Positions 1-11,802 of a stretch of 64,000 nucleotides of DNA are shown here, in pieces. Where the stretch lies: positions 2,136,258 through 2,200,257 of the forward strand of contig NC_031768.1 in NCBI RefSeq assembly GCF_001522545.3. The letters run 5' to 3'. The notes below the pieces were generated by a model. The model was not told the origin of the DNA. It did not search any database and worked only from the letters and a program-made list of their open reading frames with translations. This stretch comes from Parus major. Lineage: Eukaryota; Chordata; Aves; Passeriformes; Paridae. Positions within the stretch are counted from its first letter, which is position 1; every line of letters begins with the position of its first letter. The position numbers were made by a program, and so were the translations under genes.

Positions 1-183
1 TGGGATGGAATTGCCAGAGCAGCTGGGGCTGCCCCTGGATCCCTGGCAGTGCCCAAGGCCAGGCTGGACATTGGGAGCTCCTGGGACAGTGGGAGGTGTC
101 CCTGCCATGGCTGGGGTGGCTCTGGATGGGCTTTAGGATCCCCTCCAACCCAAATAATTCTGGGATTCTGTGACTCTATGAAT
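1..183 (+). mobile_element. CR1 LINE fragment, 3' end
   Basis: The sequence is the terminal part of a CR1 element and ends with the usual tail 'ctccaacccaaataattc' followed by ATTCTGGG/ATTCTGTG octamers near 155-180. Its 5' side runs off the window edge. Bases 1-75 are inverted-repeated at 207-281. Confidence 0.88.
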
Positions 184-199
184 GTACAGACCAGATTGT

Positions 200-400
200 T
201 CCAAACCCCAATGTCCAGCCTGGCCTTGGGCACTGCCAGAGATCCAGGGGCAGCCCCAGCTGCTCTGGCAATTCCATCCCAGCCCCTGCCCACCCTGCCA
301 GGGAACAATCCCTGCCCAAGATCCCATCCAGCCCTGCCCTCCTTCAGTTTTAAACCATTCCCCTTGTCCTATCACCACAAATACCCAAAGTCAGGTCCCA
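200..400 (-). mobile_element. CR1 LINE fragment, opposite orientation
   Basis: Same subfamily as the element at 1-183 but reversed; 207-281 is the reverse complement of 1-75 with one substitution. The terminal octamer tail is missing, so the 3' end is truncated. The part near 345-400 resembles the CR1 segment 'taaaccattccccttgtcct'. Confidence 0.82.
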
Positions 401-1764
401 GATCACTTTTATTATTGCTGGTCTCAGGAAATTGCTTAGAAATTCCATTTGTTTTTAAAAACAGTGGTGATGTTAACATGAATCAATGCTGAAAACCCTC
501 TGTCCCAATTCAAATCAACACCAAGCCAAAGGCAATGGTGATCAGCCACAAAAAGGAAGATTCAGAGTGGAACCAGGGGAAATGTTAAGAATCTCCCAGC
601 TCTGGAGGTGAAACAAGGTGACAATATAATTGCTAACAATTTTTTCTTTTTTTTTGCCAAATGAAGGATTGCTGCCTCTTAGGTCTTGGTATTGTTGTTT
701 TTCAGTGTGTTGGTCCATCTGCTGAAAGTTGTATAAATTTCTGATTTCAGTGAAATCCATTGCTTCTCTGTTTTATCATAATTTTATGTCACGATATGCG
801 TGCCTGTAATGTGAAATGGAGAGTGCTGGGCTTCTTTGCTCATTATTTTGATTTTTGATTGTTTCAATGCCCTGTGGAACGATGGAATTTTGTAAGGATC
901 TTAGAAGGAAATGTCTGGATTTGGTACTCCTGACAAGCAGTGGTCACAGTCCATGAATGTTGGCATGGAGGGTGCCTTGTGCCCCACTGGAAGTTCCCCA
1001 AAAATCGTTGGAGGGGATGGAAATATCCTTGCTAACCCCAATGCACCTTCAGGCACAGAATACCAGCATTCAACCTAAGAAATGAGCACATTTCATTACA
1101 TGGGATTTGGGAACAGGATTCTAGAAATGGTTTTTCCACTCCCTATAATGCAGAGATTGTGTAGAATGCTAAATCTGTTCAAAAGCTAAACGTGACAAAT
1201 TCTGAGACTTTTTAATTTTAATTTTTAAAGTATATTTACTATCAAATGTCTGGTTCCATTCTATTCCCAAAGTTTGTAATAAACCCCAATTCTGAGAGGG
1301 TTTGTCTCCCTCGTGATGCATTTCAAAAATGCGCTGAAATTTTATTTTGATCAGGTCAAAACATTGTAATGTAACTTCAAATATTGGCTGTAACAGGCTG
1401 TCAAATACATCTGTCACGGTGCCACTGAAATCCTTATTTCAAGGGACTCTAAAAAAACAAACAAAGAGTTAAGTCAGAGCAAAATTAATACCTTGTCATG
1501 ACGAAACGTTCATGAATTATGGAAATGAGGAACCGAGCAGGCAGTCAGTGCTGGAAATCACTGTGTATCCCCAAGAAATTCCAGGTTTTAGGGGAAACTG
1601 TCTTTTTTGGGAAGAAACAAAGAGATGTGGCCAGCTCTGCTTCACAGGGCACCGACTCCAAACCAAACCATTATTTTTAACAAAATACCCCTTGAATTAC
1701 CTGCCTGCAAAGCTGTGATTGGAGGTAGACAGGGATGTGCTGCCTTGGGAACATCTCAGCCTCC
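401..1764. other. Unique AT-leaning sequence, no gene seen
   Basis: No frame here looks like a conserved exon and no repeat family is recognisable. It lies downstream of CLDN14. Confidence 0.6.
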
Positions 1765-1924
1765 TTTGCCTTTATTTTCCAGGTTTTGCAGGCAGCAGTT
1801 CTTTGTCCACATCCTTTACTCCTCAGGGAAGAAAAGGAAGGAATAAACAACGCTAAACTTCAACGCCGGTTCCGAGTTCCCTGGTGCCACACACAGGATT
1901 CCCGAGGCCAAGATCCCGCGGAAC
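1765..1924 (-). other. Probable CLDN14 3'UTR with candidate poly(A) signal
   Basis: Reading the minus strand from the TGA stop (1925-1927), the first AATAAA hexamer is at 1771-1776 (TTTATT on the + strand), about 150 bases past the stop. The stretch has no repeat and no other coding potential. Use of this signal is inferred; a longer 3'UTR reaching below 1700 is equally possible. Confidence 0.4.
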
Positions 1925-2617
1925 TCACACGTAGTCACTCAGCCTGTAGCCGCTGTGGGATGCAGATGTCAGGGAAGGAGCGTGGTTGCCCTTGGAGGCG
2001 CTCCTGGAGGAGGGAGGCTCTCCAGACCCAGAATGCGGCTGGAAAGGCGTCTGGTTCCCGAGGCACGACGTGCCCAGCAGGGCACCACCCAGGATGGTCA
2101 AGGCCGAGGAGACAAATCCCAGATAAAGAGCCTGCCCTATCTCATACTTCATCCCAGCGGGAAGCGTGGGGTTGTAGAAATCCGTAACGATGTCGTTGGT
2201 GCTCCACGACACCGGCACGAGGCAGAGCAGCCCAGCCGCCACGAAGCCGATCCCGCCGGAGCCGGCGATGGAGGCCTTGGCGGGGCTGTCCTCGGCACAG
2301 TGCGTGCATCTCATGCCAACCACGGCGACGCCGGCCGCCAGCACGGCCAGCAGGCAGGAGATGACCATCATGGCCCGGGCGGCGCGGAGGTCGGCGGGCA
2401 GCGCCAGCTGGGAGCGGTGCACTTGGCACTGGTAGACGCCGGTGCTGTGCCACACGCACTCCATCCACAGCCCCTTGACGTAGGCCACGGCCGTGATGAT
2501 GTTGGTGCCCACGTGCGCCGAGCGCCGCCAGTGCGGCAGGACGGTGGTAATTAACGTCCCAATTAGGCCCAGCAGGCTCAGGGAGAAGCCGAGCAGCTCC
2601 AAGGCCCAGCTCGCCAT
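1925..2617 (-). CDS. CLDN14: Claudin-14, single coding exon
   Basis: This 230-residue protein is a tight-junction claudin that would seal or tune paracellular ion flow in epithelia. Claudin-14 is known from inner ear, kidney and liver. The claudin signature is complete: W30, G49-L50-W51, C54, C64 and R81. Four membrane spans fall at about residues 8-28, 82-102, 115-137 and 160-184, with extracellular loops at 29-81 and 138-159. The C-terminus ends in the PDZ ligand YV. The stretches [26 protein letters not shown] and the tail SGYRLSDYV match my memory of claudin-14 far better than claudin-2, -8, -17 or -20. The mammalian protein is about 239 residues, so the cytoplasmic tail is slightly shorter here. 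The ATG at 2617 precedes the expected MAS start. Base +4 is G but -3 is C, so the Kozak context is only moderate. The frame is intact and more GC- and CpG-rich than its surroundings. Claudin-14 normally has untranslated 5' exons, which should lie at higher coordinates; I could not locate them. Confidence 0.93.
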   Translation of the reverse strand: MASWALELLGFSLSLLGLIGTLITTVLPHWRRSAHVGTNIITAVAYVKGLWMECVWHSTGVYQCQVHRSQLALPADLRAARAMMVISCLLAVLAAGVAVVGMRCTHCAEDSPAKASIAGSGGIGFVAAGLLCLVPVSWSTNDIVTDFYNPTLPAGMKYEIGQALYLGFVSSALTILGGALLGTSCLGNQTPFQPHSGSGEPPSSRSASKGNHAPSLTSASHSGYRLSDYV

Positions 2618-2733
2618 GGGAATGTTTGTCCTGCCCCGTTCTCTTAATGAGGCACCTCCGCTTGGGTTTCCTTGGAAAACGCCAGCTTTTCTTGGAAGAT
2701 ACGCGGCTGTTTTACTCTGACACCTCCTGCTCT

Positions 2734-2750
2734 CCTAATAAAAGGTAATT
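2734..2750 (-). promoter_or_regulatory. Possible splice acceptor of the CLDN14 coding exon
   Basis: On the minus strand a pyrimidine-rich run ending in TTATTAG lies about 118 bases before the ATG, followed by further AGs. Claudin-14 coding exons are normally preceded by an intron within the 5'UTR, so this is a reasonable acceptor. No transcript evidence is available and other AGs between here and the ATG could be used. Confidence 0.25.
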
Positions 2751-2763
2751 GAGGGAAAAAGGA

Positions 2764-2776
2764 GTTAATTATTACC
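2764..2776. promoter_or_regulatory. HNF1-like binding site upstream of CLDN14
   Basis: GTTAATTATTACC matches the HNF1 consensus GTTAATNATTAAC at all but one defined position. It lies about 150 bases upstream of the claudin start codon. TAAT cores also occur at about 2742-2749 and 2819-2850. HNF1 factors act in kidney and liver, where claudin-14 is known to be expressed, so the placement is plausible. It is a motif match only. Confidence 0.4.
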
Positions 2777-3898
2777 CCAAAGCATTGCCTCTCCAGCCAG
2801 TGAGGTGCATTCCAAGAGCAGTAATTAGCATAGTTATCGCTGTTAATCGTATTTTTGTGGAAGTAATGGGAAAGCAAGCTTCCCTCTTCCCTTGTATAAA
2901 CAGCCTTGTGCTGCCCGCTGGGAAGAGAACTCAAGACAATTTATGAAATGGAAAAAAAAATATTTGAAATGCAAATATTCCTCTTCCCAGCAGGCTCTTC
3001 AAAAAAACAAACATGATTTCCTCTCTAAAGCAGAGAATTAGGTAGTGTTAACACTTGGAATGAAGGAGATTTATAAAGTAGGGAACTGCAGGTTGCTTTA
3101 CACGATGAAAACATTCCCAGAAGGTCATAGCAGGACTAGGAAAACAATAAGGGTGTATTTATGTGCTCAAAGTAGGGAGCAAAAAGAGTGATTTAAAACC
3201 TGTGGAAGAGGATAACAAATATTGGATTAAAATCGCTTTCCTGACTGGCCGGTATTTCTTGAGGCTGCATTTCCATGAAGGAACTCAAAGGGGAATAATT
3301 TTCATTAGGATCTGTGGAGTTTCAGGTCGTGATTTTGGGTTGTGGGTGAAATGTGGAATCAGGCGAACATCCTGGAGCTTCTGTGCAGCAACACCTTCAC
3401 AGTTTGGTCGTGTAAGAATCCAAGCTGAAAAACAAGGAAAGGCTCTTCCTTCTGTGTAAATCCCAGAGAGAGTGGCCTTTTCCAGTGGCTGCCTTGCCAG
3501 CTCTGTTATCCACCACGCATGATGTGTGTGGGCAGAAATCCGATATTTTCATATATAAAATAACCCTTGCGTCACAATCCAGCTTGGAATTCAGAAACAG
3601 GAACAAATTTAGGCTCCAGCTCTGCCAAGCCTCGTGCACGTGCTGAACTCCTGCTCTGAGGAGAAAGTGGAAGTGTTTGCAGGAGCTGGCCCGAGCAGGA
3701 AAAGGGAGGAGAACCATCTGGATCAACTAATCAATGCCATCAGGAGAGCAGAAGGATGCAGAGGGAGCAAAGTGAAAGCTGCTCCACGTTCCCATTAGCT
3801 CAGACTTGTCTCTAACGAGTCTGGAGAGCTTGGGGTGACATCAGTGCCAGGGCTGGTCTCTGTTCTTGTGGCATTCCCTGATCTCTGCGTGACAGCAA
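2777..3898. other. Non-coding sequence upstream of CLDN14
   Basis: This is single-copy sequence with several TAAT cores between 2777 and 2870. A TTTATAAA palindrome at 3070-3077 could serve as a TATA box on the claudin strand. No conserved exon was recognised. It is probably 5' intron or promoter-proximal DNA. Confidence 0.5.
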
Positions 3899-4192
3899 AA
3901 TCATGGAATGGTTTGGGTTAGAAGAGGCAGTAAAGATCAGCCAATTCCATGGGAAGGGGCACCTCCCACTGTCCCAGGAGCTCCCAATGTCCAGCCTGGC
4001 CTTGGGCACTGCCAGGGATCCAGGGGCAGCCCCAGCTGCTCTGGCAATTCCATCCCAGCCCCTGCCCACCCTGCCAGGGAACAATCCCTGCCCAAGATGC
4101 CAAGATCCAGCCCTGCCCTCTGCCCCTGGCAGCCATTCCCTGGCTCCTGGCCCTGCAGCCCTTGGCAATTGTCTCTCTCCAGCTTTCCTGTA
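3899..4192 (-). mobile_element. CR1 LINE fragment with intact 3' end
   Basis: Begins with the reversed CR1 3' terminus 'atcatggaatggtttgggtt' and runs through the subfamily block shared with 40592-40783 and 57328-57519. It is 5'-truncated near 4192. Confidence 0.9.
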
Positions 4193-5763
4193 GCATGGCT
4201 CACCTCTTCCCAAAACAATCCCTTGGATGTTGTGAAAAGAAAGGGAAAAATGGAGAAGCACAAGGATTTTATGGCCTGGGCAGGACAACAGCACAGGCTG
4301 AGGACTCTGTGTTTCTTTATTTGGAGTGTTCCATGGGATGGGGAGGAATGGGATGTGGAAGAGCAAACCAAAGAGCAGCTTTCCTTTAGTGTGCCTGTTT
4401 TTTAGGAAAGTTTTTCCTCCTGTTGCCAATTCCTGGCCTTTCAGGTACTCTTTATGTAAGGCATAAATGAAAACATAAATGAAAACACCTGAGTTTATGT
4501 GGCTGCTGAAGGAATTTACCTCATTTGCATACCCTGAGAAAAATCACAGAAGGTTTTATATCCAAAATCCTCATTCCAGGGGAGGTCAGGCTGCAGATTT
4601 CTCTCAGCTATCACAGATATCACAGACAGGCCATGAGTTAGGGACAAGCACAGCACAAAGGAGCAAATTGTTACCTCCAGCACTACTGGAGATATTTTAT
4701 TTCTGTCCCAACCACGAGAAGACCTCATGTACATTTGCCTTGCAGGTTCTTTGGGTTTGATTCCCTTGTTAAGGAAAATTAAGCAGTATTTTCCCTTTTT
4801 ATATTATTATGTGTTTTCTGTGAGGTGCATCTGGATTTAAGCTTGCCACAGGGAAATTCTCCTGGGAATATTCCTCCAGGATCAGGGAGACCACCACACG
4901 GTTTTGGGTCACAGCAGGACCATGAGGCACCTCAAGACATCTCAAAAGACATCTCCAACCAAGCTGGAAATGGAGCTTGGGCCTCCTGTGTCCTTAATCC
5001 CAGCAGCACCTTCCTCATCCCTGTATTTGCCTGGTCTGGGAATCTCCCACTCCCTCACGATGAGCACAACCCTGAGATTATCCCTGTCCAATTCCTGTCA
5101 GGACACACACACACTGTCCCCATCCCGAGCAGTGATCCAGCTCCCTCTGGTGTGTTTGCAGAGAGGATCCCGAGGTCAGGCACGAGGCTTTGCAGCTGAT
5201 CCCGGGGAGAGCAGCACCTCAAAGGAAAATGTCATTTACACCAGCAGTCCTGGGAAATGGAACCCCCCATTTAATGGAGGTCAAAACACTCTGGGGCTCA
5301 GCAGCAGCTATTTTTAGACGTCATTAAGGTGTTATTTTTAAACATTAGCCATTAAAAGCTTTCTAATTTAAGCAGCCGGCGTTAATTAGCCCTGCTTGCT
5401 CGGCGTCATGTTTTCCATGAGCCTCCCTCAGCAGTTCCAGCTGCCCCTGGTGCTCGGTAACACTTTCACTGCTGGGCACCAGCCTTCCCCTCCTGGCTGC
5501 CAAGTGGAGAAAGCAGCAGGAGCTCAACACCTTTATCTCCAGGAGCATCAGCAGCCTGCTGGAAACATCTCCCTTTACAGCTCAGCTGAGGAGCATCCAG
5601 TGGGATCAGGTGAGTGGTGGCTTGGATGTTCCTTGTGGGCTGAGCCAGTCAGATATGAAATCAGAAATCAGCCTTTTTTCTCCGGTGTGGGATGTGTTTG
5701 TTGATATTTCTTTACAAAGTGAGCACGTTTTGTTTTCTCGCTTGGGACTCAGCCTTTTCTAGC
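4193..5763. other. Unique sequence with a TAAT-rich patch
   Basis: No exon is recognisable. The patch at about 5310-5410 holds a GACGTCATT CRE/AP-1-like core and two TTAATTA-type homeodomain cores beside a GC-rich AGCCGGCG. It could be an enhancer, but this is motif evidence only. Confidence 0.4.
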
Positions 5764-6030
5764 AGGGAACAAGGGACAGGATGAGAAGGAAAGGCCTCAG
5801 GCTGTGCCAGGGGAGGCTCAGGTTGGATATTAGGAAAAGTTTCTTCAGGGAAAGGCCTTGGCAGGGGCTGCCCAGGGAGCTTTGCAGTGCCCATCCCTGG
5901 AGGTGCCCAAGGAAGGGCTGGACGTGGCACTCAGGGCTCTGGGCTGGGGACAAGGTGGGGACTGGGCACAGCTGGGACTCCATAATCCTGTTTTTTTTTC
6001 CCAACCCTCATGATTCTGGGATTCTGTCAA
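5764..6030 (+). mobile_element. CR1 LINE fragment with 3' end
   Basis: Contains the CR1 block 'ggttggatattaggaaaagt', then the subfamily block 'gggctgcccagggagctttg', and ends in 'tgattctgggattctgtcaa'. About 100 bases near 5860 are identical to the copy at 22625. Confidence 0.9.
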
Positions 6031-7418
6031 CCAGACTCAGCCATTGTGGGGAAATGAAATGGCAGCTGGGATGAAAACCAATAAAAAAAAGAGAGACACC
6101 ATGTCCATGCTCAGCCTTCATGACCTCCAAGGCCCATCTAAGCACCCAGTGACTGTGAAATGATGTGACAATTTATGAAACTTCTGAATTCCCTCACCCT
6201 GCCAGCTCTTGCCAGCTTTATTTTTATGAGCACAAGGGCTGGAAAGACAATTTTTCCATCCAAACTTCAGTTTTGCCTGATGCCTGTGCTGAACAAGAGC
6301 AGCCACGTCTGGGATAAATCCTTGGGCTGAATCCATGGGCTCTGTCCCAGCTGCCTCAGCCTTGGGAGCCACGGCTCCAGAGTAAACTCCAAACAAACAG
6401 CAGAATCTGATGTCACTAATCTGGGTATTTACCCAGGATTAAATAACAGATGCATGTTTTACTGCTGTCTCTTTCATTGTTTCTCATTTTACTCCTTCCC
6501 TGCCCGTATCACTCTTACCCCTTCGCTCCTGCTCTCTCTCCAGACCTCTGAGCTGTTCCTCTCATGCAGACCCGGCTGCTGTGCCCCTTCCCTGGGCTGC
6601 AGGGGGTTCTGCCAAGGATTTCTGACCCAGTAATTTTGGTGTTTCTCTGTGCACCCTTCCCGACTTCAGTTTTACCTTCAGCACCCTCTAATTCTGCACC
6701 AATTCCCTCAGAAATGCCAGAAATCCCTTTCAGCCTCCTCACTGGGAATGCAAAATGATGTCATGTCCTTCTTACCATCTGCTGGACCTCAGCTAAGCCA
6801 AGCCCTTAAGTATGGACTCATTTTACTCTTAAAATTAATTTTTTAAATTAATCTCTCACAGCTTGATTAATTATTAATGTTTAAGGATCAGGGCTTTGGG
6901 GCGTGCTCAGGTTCAGCAGACAAGTGAGAGAGGTTCCACACCCTGGCATTGTAAATTCTTCTGTTTCAACAGAGCCAGGCCCTCTCACTGCTCACTCCTG
7001 CTCAAATCTTTTCAGGGGAAAAAAGAAATAAAATTGTCTGGTAAGAAGAGCTCCCTGCTTGGATGTGGGTGAGGGTGGGCAGATCTGAGGGGAAGCAAGC
7101 CTGGCTCGCAGCAAAATTCTTCTCTTCATTCCCACCCCTCTTCACTTTTTGAAAGAGGAGATTAGGAAATCAATAAAAGTTTGAAAGGCACATTGTAACC
7201 AAGCCTGATCCTCCACCTCCTCCCACCCCCTCTCTGCCACGGATTGGGGCAGTGCAGCTGCTGCTCTCTCTGCCAGATGTGCAGCAGGAATATCCTCAAC
7301 CCCTCCTCACACCCCTGAAGTGTTGGAGTCTGAGGCACAGAGTGTGTGCCCTTGTCTCTGAGATCCAGCAAAACACTGGATTTCATCTAACATGAAATTT
7401 ATGAGCATGTTTTCATGG
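6031..7418. other. Unique sequence, nothing recognised
   Basis: No coding exon, RNA gene or repeat family could be supported in this stretch. Confidence 0.5.
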
Positions 7419-8000
7419 TGTTACATGAAAACAACTGGTAAAGTTAGATAGAAAAGCTAAAAGTCTAAGTGTGTAAATTAGAAAATTTTCTTAAGTCACT
7501 GGGTGAAAAAGTTTAGAGTTTAAGCTAGTTTAAAGAGCAGAAGACAAAGTAGAGGATTTAAAGTGCTGTCTCTTTTCCTTCTTTCTTCTTCATTTTCTTC
7601 TTCTAGAAGTTTTTGGGTAATAGTGAGTGATTGGATTAAAAAATGCAACAGTGCAGCACACAAGTGTTAGATCATTGAGTGATTAAGAAAAATAATATAC
7701 ATGTCTATTGTTAATTAGATAAGACTAAAGATAAAAAAGCTACACAGTTCAAGGCCATTTTGTGCCTGCAAAGCCAAAGTGAGCCAAAAAGGCAAGATGA
7801 ATTAAACTTGAACAAAAAGTCTGGAAAAGTCTGCCAAGTTTAGTGATAACATCCTAATAAACCCTAATAAACACAAGAAACAAAATCCTAATGAGCTTTA
7901 GAGTTTTCTTCCTGACCCAGAGAACTGAGATAAACAGAACTCCCTGTGAAATAGTATTCCAAAAGAGTTTAGCCCAGAAGAGACTGAAAAATCCAGAAAG
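7419..8000. mobile_element. Possible endogenous-retrovirus LTR remnant
   Basis: An A-rich block begins TGTTACATG and includes a pyrimidine run at about 7569-7605, short AATAAA-bearing direct repeats (about 7855-7875) and no coding frame. The overall pattern resembles LTRs I recall from songbird genomes. I could not find a target-site duplication or a convincing CA end, so the boundaries and orientation are uncertain. Confidence 0.4.
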
Positions 8001-11000
8001 TGAGAAGTGCAGCAGAATCAACAAATCAGGATGAAAAAGTTACATCCAGCACCTTCCCTGGGTGGCTCCAAGGATTTAAAACTTGCACCACCTCATTATT
8101 TCCCCAAATTTCCTCATGGGTGCCAGGGAAGGTTTTTGGGGTTGTCTTGGCTTCATTTCATTGCTCCTGCTTGGGCCCAGTCACACATCACCATCTCTGC
8201 TGGATTTAAAATCCTCTCTCTTAGAAATACTCCTCAAAAGACATCAAATGTTTTGTCTCCATGGATGGAATTATGCAGCTTTTTGTGGTGTGGTGTTTGG
8301 GGTTTTTCCTAGAGGAGGAAACTGGAAGTTTCATCTTCACCCTGGCCCTTTATAAAAGTCAGGAGACCTGAAAAAACTGTAAAGGACAACAAATAAAAGA
8401 GGATCAGGTCCACATTTTGGCTCCATTTAATTTTACTCCCCAAATTTTAGGGTTTTGTCCCCTCAGTCCCATAGAGAAGCTGAGGAAGGTTCATTTAGGG
8501 AGAGTTTTAATGCACATACAGCATTAATTTCCAGCCCTCTCAAGGGCTGCCACCTGATTTTTGGGGTGCCTGGGTGGGTCATTTGTCACATCTCTAACTC
8601 TGTCACTCAGTGTCCTCCCATAAAATCTGTGGTGTGGGGAAAGAAAAAAGGGGGTGAAAGAGCAAAATTACCTGACTGTGGTTATAAAATGATTGATGTG
8701 GTCAGAGGAAGGGATATTCACATTTAGCTCTTTGGCTGGCATGTGAACAAAAGCTCCTGCAGCTCACAGGAGCTGATATTTTTGCTGGAGGAAGGCAAGG
8801 TTATTAGTTTTGAATGATAATAAACATTCACCATGGGATAACATAGAGGAGGATATTATAACTTATTAGATCTATATTTATAAAGTATATTCTGCAGGCA
8901 GTAGGGACTATTTATTATAGTCTTAAAATACACACCAAGAACCTTCATTTCTTTTCAGAAAGTGACTGGAATTGGTTTACTGAATCCTGGAGGTGTTTGT
9001 TTGCCTGTGGGACTCTGCTGGAGGAGTCAACACCCCCAAAAAATGGCTCTTTTCTTGTCCTTGTCTGTGGTTTTGGAAGAGTTATCAGCACCTGTCTGGA
9101 TAATCTTAATTTGGATCTGTCTGCAAGCTCACAAACACAATGAATTCTTGTGTATGAACATGATAAATCAACATTTATTTCCTTTAGAGCCCATCCCTCA
9201 TTTGGTCTGGAGTAATGGGCGGTAATCAGGGAAAGGAATCATTCCCAAAGCTCCTGGAGAGGGAGGGGCAGATGCCAAATTCCATTTCCAGGGGGTACCA
9301 AACACCACAAAAAATTCAGTGGCTGATGAGACAAGGTGCTGAAATGCTGAGTGCCATTAAAATCAGGTGATTCATTCCACTGGCCAAACACTGGGTGACA
9401 TTTTTTGATGATTTTGACTTTTATTCCCTCCATGAAAATAACTCCAGCTGAGGGCAAACTCATGGGTGTTAAATCACCGATGTTTTACAGTGAGAAAACA
9501 AAGCTCTAAACTTCACCTCGCATTTTTTAATAAGACCATTGCTGTAAACCTCATGTAGCATTTCTTTCTGAGTTGGTACACAGGGAAAAGACAAGATCTC
9601 AATATTTCCACGTGGGATTGGAGTGAAAATAAATCTTAGCCAAAAAAAAAAGTGGATGTGAGAAGCGAATTATAATTTTTCGTGGGGCCTTTTCGTTTTC
9701 CTTCCCAAATAAGAGCAGCCAAACCGACATCAGAGAAAGTTTCCCTGCTGGAAAGGAGCAAATCCATTTGTGGAACATGATCTGTGGAGCCAGGCTTTTA
9801 TCAGCCCCCCAGATTAGAGGGGAAGGGGGGCACCAACATCTGCACAAAGGCTTGGGGCTGCAATGACGCAGAACTCACGGGGGGCTCGGTGCCCTGGAGG
9901 ATTCCTGTCTGCGAGCCAGAGCTGGCAAATTACAGAGAGCCTCGGGGATAAATCAGGGTATTTGTTACCCTGGATGCCAGGGGATGATGGAGCTGCTGCA
10001 GCCCCGGGGTCAGGAGCTCTCGGCTCGCATAAATCATCCACACACCTCAGTGCAGGGAAAGGAGGTTCACCAATTTACACCAGCATGGATTTGGCTGCTG
10101 GGAGCTTGGGAGGCAGAGTCTGGAGCTCTGTGTCCCCATTCCATGTGTGCAGTTTGCTGGCTACCAGTTGTAGCTGAGTTATTATAATTTATAGCCAGAG
10201 ACCTCTGGGCTTGCCCAGTTCCACCAGCGTTTCCCTCCAATTTATTCCGGGTGATTTTCCCCACTCCCTTTTTAACTGACTCAAGCCTTGGAGTTTTTAC
10301 ATTTCCTGTGGCAGATTTCTCCACAGTCTGCTACACTCCACAGAAATACATCCTGAGAGCCAAACCAAACCCTCCTGCTCCTTCTCCCAGCTGGATTTCC
10401 TTGCATCAACCCAAACAAATGACCTCGTTCATGTGCAAGCTCTGCCAATATCTATTGAGAGCAATCGTGCCTTGTTTATTTTCTGTGTCTCACCTGGGCT
10501 CATTCCTCCTCTCAGTGTTATTTCTGTTATTTAATAGTGCTTAAAATGGTTTCCAGCCCGATTTAACTTCACCTTTGTTGCGAGGTTTTGTGAGTTTTGG
10601 ACTTTAAGGTGCTTTTGCCCCTTCAGCCATGGCACAGCCTGGTCTCAGAAGGGGATTGTGGTCCCCAAACCAACTCATTGCAAAACCTGGGTCACTGCTA
10701 TCCCGTGGTGCAGGTGCTTCCAGAAAGCTTCTTCCCAACTTTTCAACCTTTGTTAAAGACCAAAAGGAAATTTGATGTGTTGCCAGTGATGTAACCTGCT
10801 GGGGGTCTGCATCCTCAGCCATCCTCTCACTCCCAGGATTGCTGGTGGCTTTCCAGAGGCAGCACAGCCCCTCTCCTGACCCTCCTTCCCCAGGCTCAGC
10901 CCCGGGGCTGTTGTTGTCCCACATGGAGGGGCTGGATCTCTCCCCTGGAAAGATCTAAGGGAGGAAAAATGCACCAGCACAAGCCCTGAAACAGGATCTG

Positions 11001-11289
11001 GGCTGCCATGCTGCACACGAGGAGGGGGAAGGGGAAGGGCAAGGCCATGTGCTGGATCCAGGCTAAGCTGCCCGGAGTCAGCAGGATGTCTCCCCACAAT
11101 TTCTATGCTCATGGACTCAGGGAACCCTTCCCCTCTCACTGCTGCCCCTGTCTCAGCCCCATAAACTTTCATCCCACAGCTGCCTGGGCATCCTCAGCCC
11201 TCTCACATCTTTCTTTTTATTTCTTTGCCTTTTTTGGTTCCCATGTTTCTCCCAGGCTGAATTGAAGGCAATGTCTGAGCAGCTCATCC
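8001..11289. other. Unique sequence, nothing recognised
   Basis: No conserved exon and no CR1 or LTR copy. The portion at 9850-10060 is somewhat richer in GC and CpG than its flanks, without a gene. Confidence 0.5.
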
Positions 11290-11490
11290 TAAACACAAAA
11301 TCCCAGGGGCTGGAAAAGCCCTCCCAGCCCAGGGAGTCCCAGCTGTGCCCGATGCCCACCTTGTCCCCAGCCCAGAGCCCTGAGTGCCACGTCCAGGTGA
11401 CACCTCCAGGGATGGGCACTGCAAAGCTCCCTGGGCAGCCCCTGCCAAGGCCTGAGCTCCCTTTCCATGGGCAAATTCCCCCTGAATTTA
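11290..11490 (-). mobile_element. CR1 LINE fragment, internal 3' part
   Basis: Reverse orientation of the 'gggctgcccagggagctttg' block. It shares the variants 'ggaggtgtcacctggacgtg' and 'tttgcccatggaaagggagc' with the copy at 24484, so these two form a subfamily. Confidence 0.87.
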
Positions 11491-11802
11491 TACACGGCTG
11501 TGTGTGCTGCACAAACTGCTGCTCTCCTGGATAGATGGGACTGGTGGCACCTGTGGCACCCAGGTTTGGCAAACCCCAGGAGCTCAGCTGGCATCGCTGC
11601 TTCAAATGCATTTCTGGAAGGGTTGGGCAGCCCCAGACTGGCCAAACATCGCCCTTGTCCTCAGACACCTCAGGGAAGAGGTTTGAACTCGCTGCTGTTT
11701 GTGTGAGCAGAGAGCAGCTCCCCCAGAGCCCCTCTGATGGGATCAAACATGAGCCAAAGATCTTCCTCTCCCTGATGTGTTCACCTTAACTTTGCACTGG
11801 TG

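Noticed and set aside
1955..2554. Long open frame of 199 codons on the + strand across the claudin exon
   Set aside because: It is the antisense shadow of a GC-rich coding exon. The minus-strand frame has full claudin signatures and the + frame has none.
2893..2899. TATAAA-like box on the + strand upstream of CLDN14
   Set aside because: It is on the strand opposite to the claudin gene and has no start or exon downstream of it on that strand.
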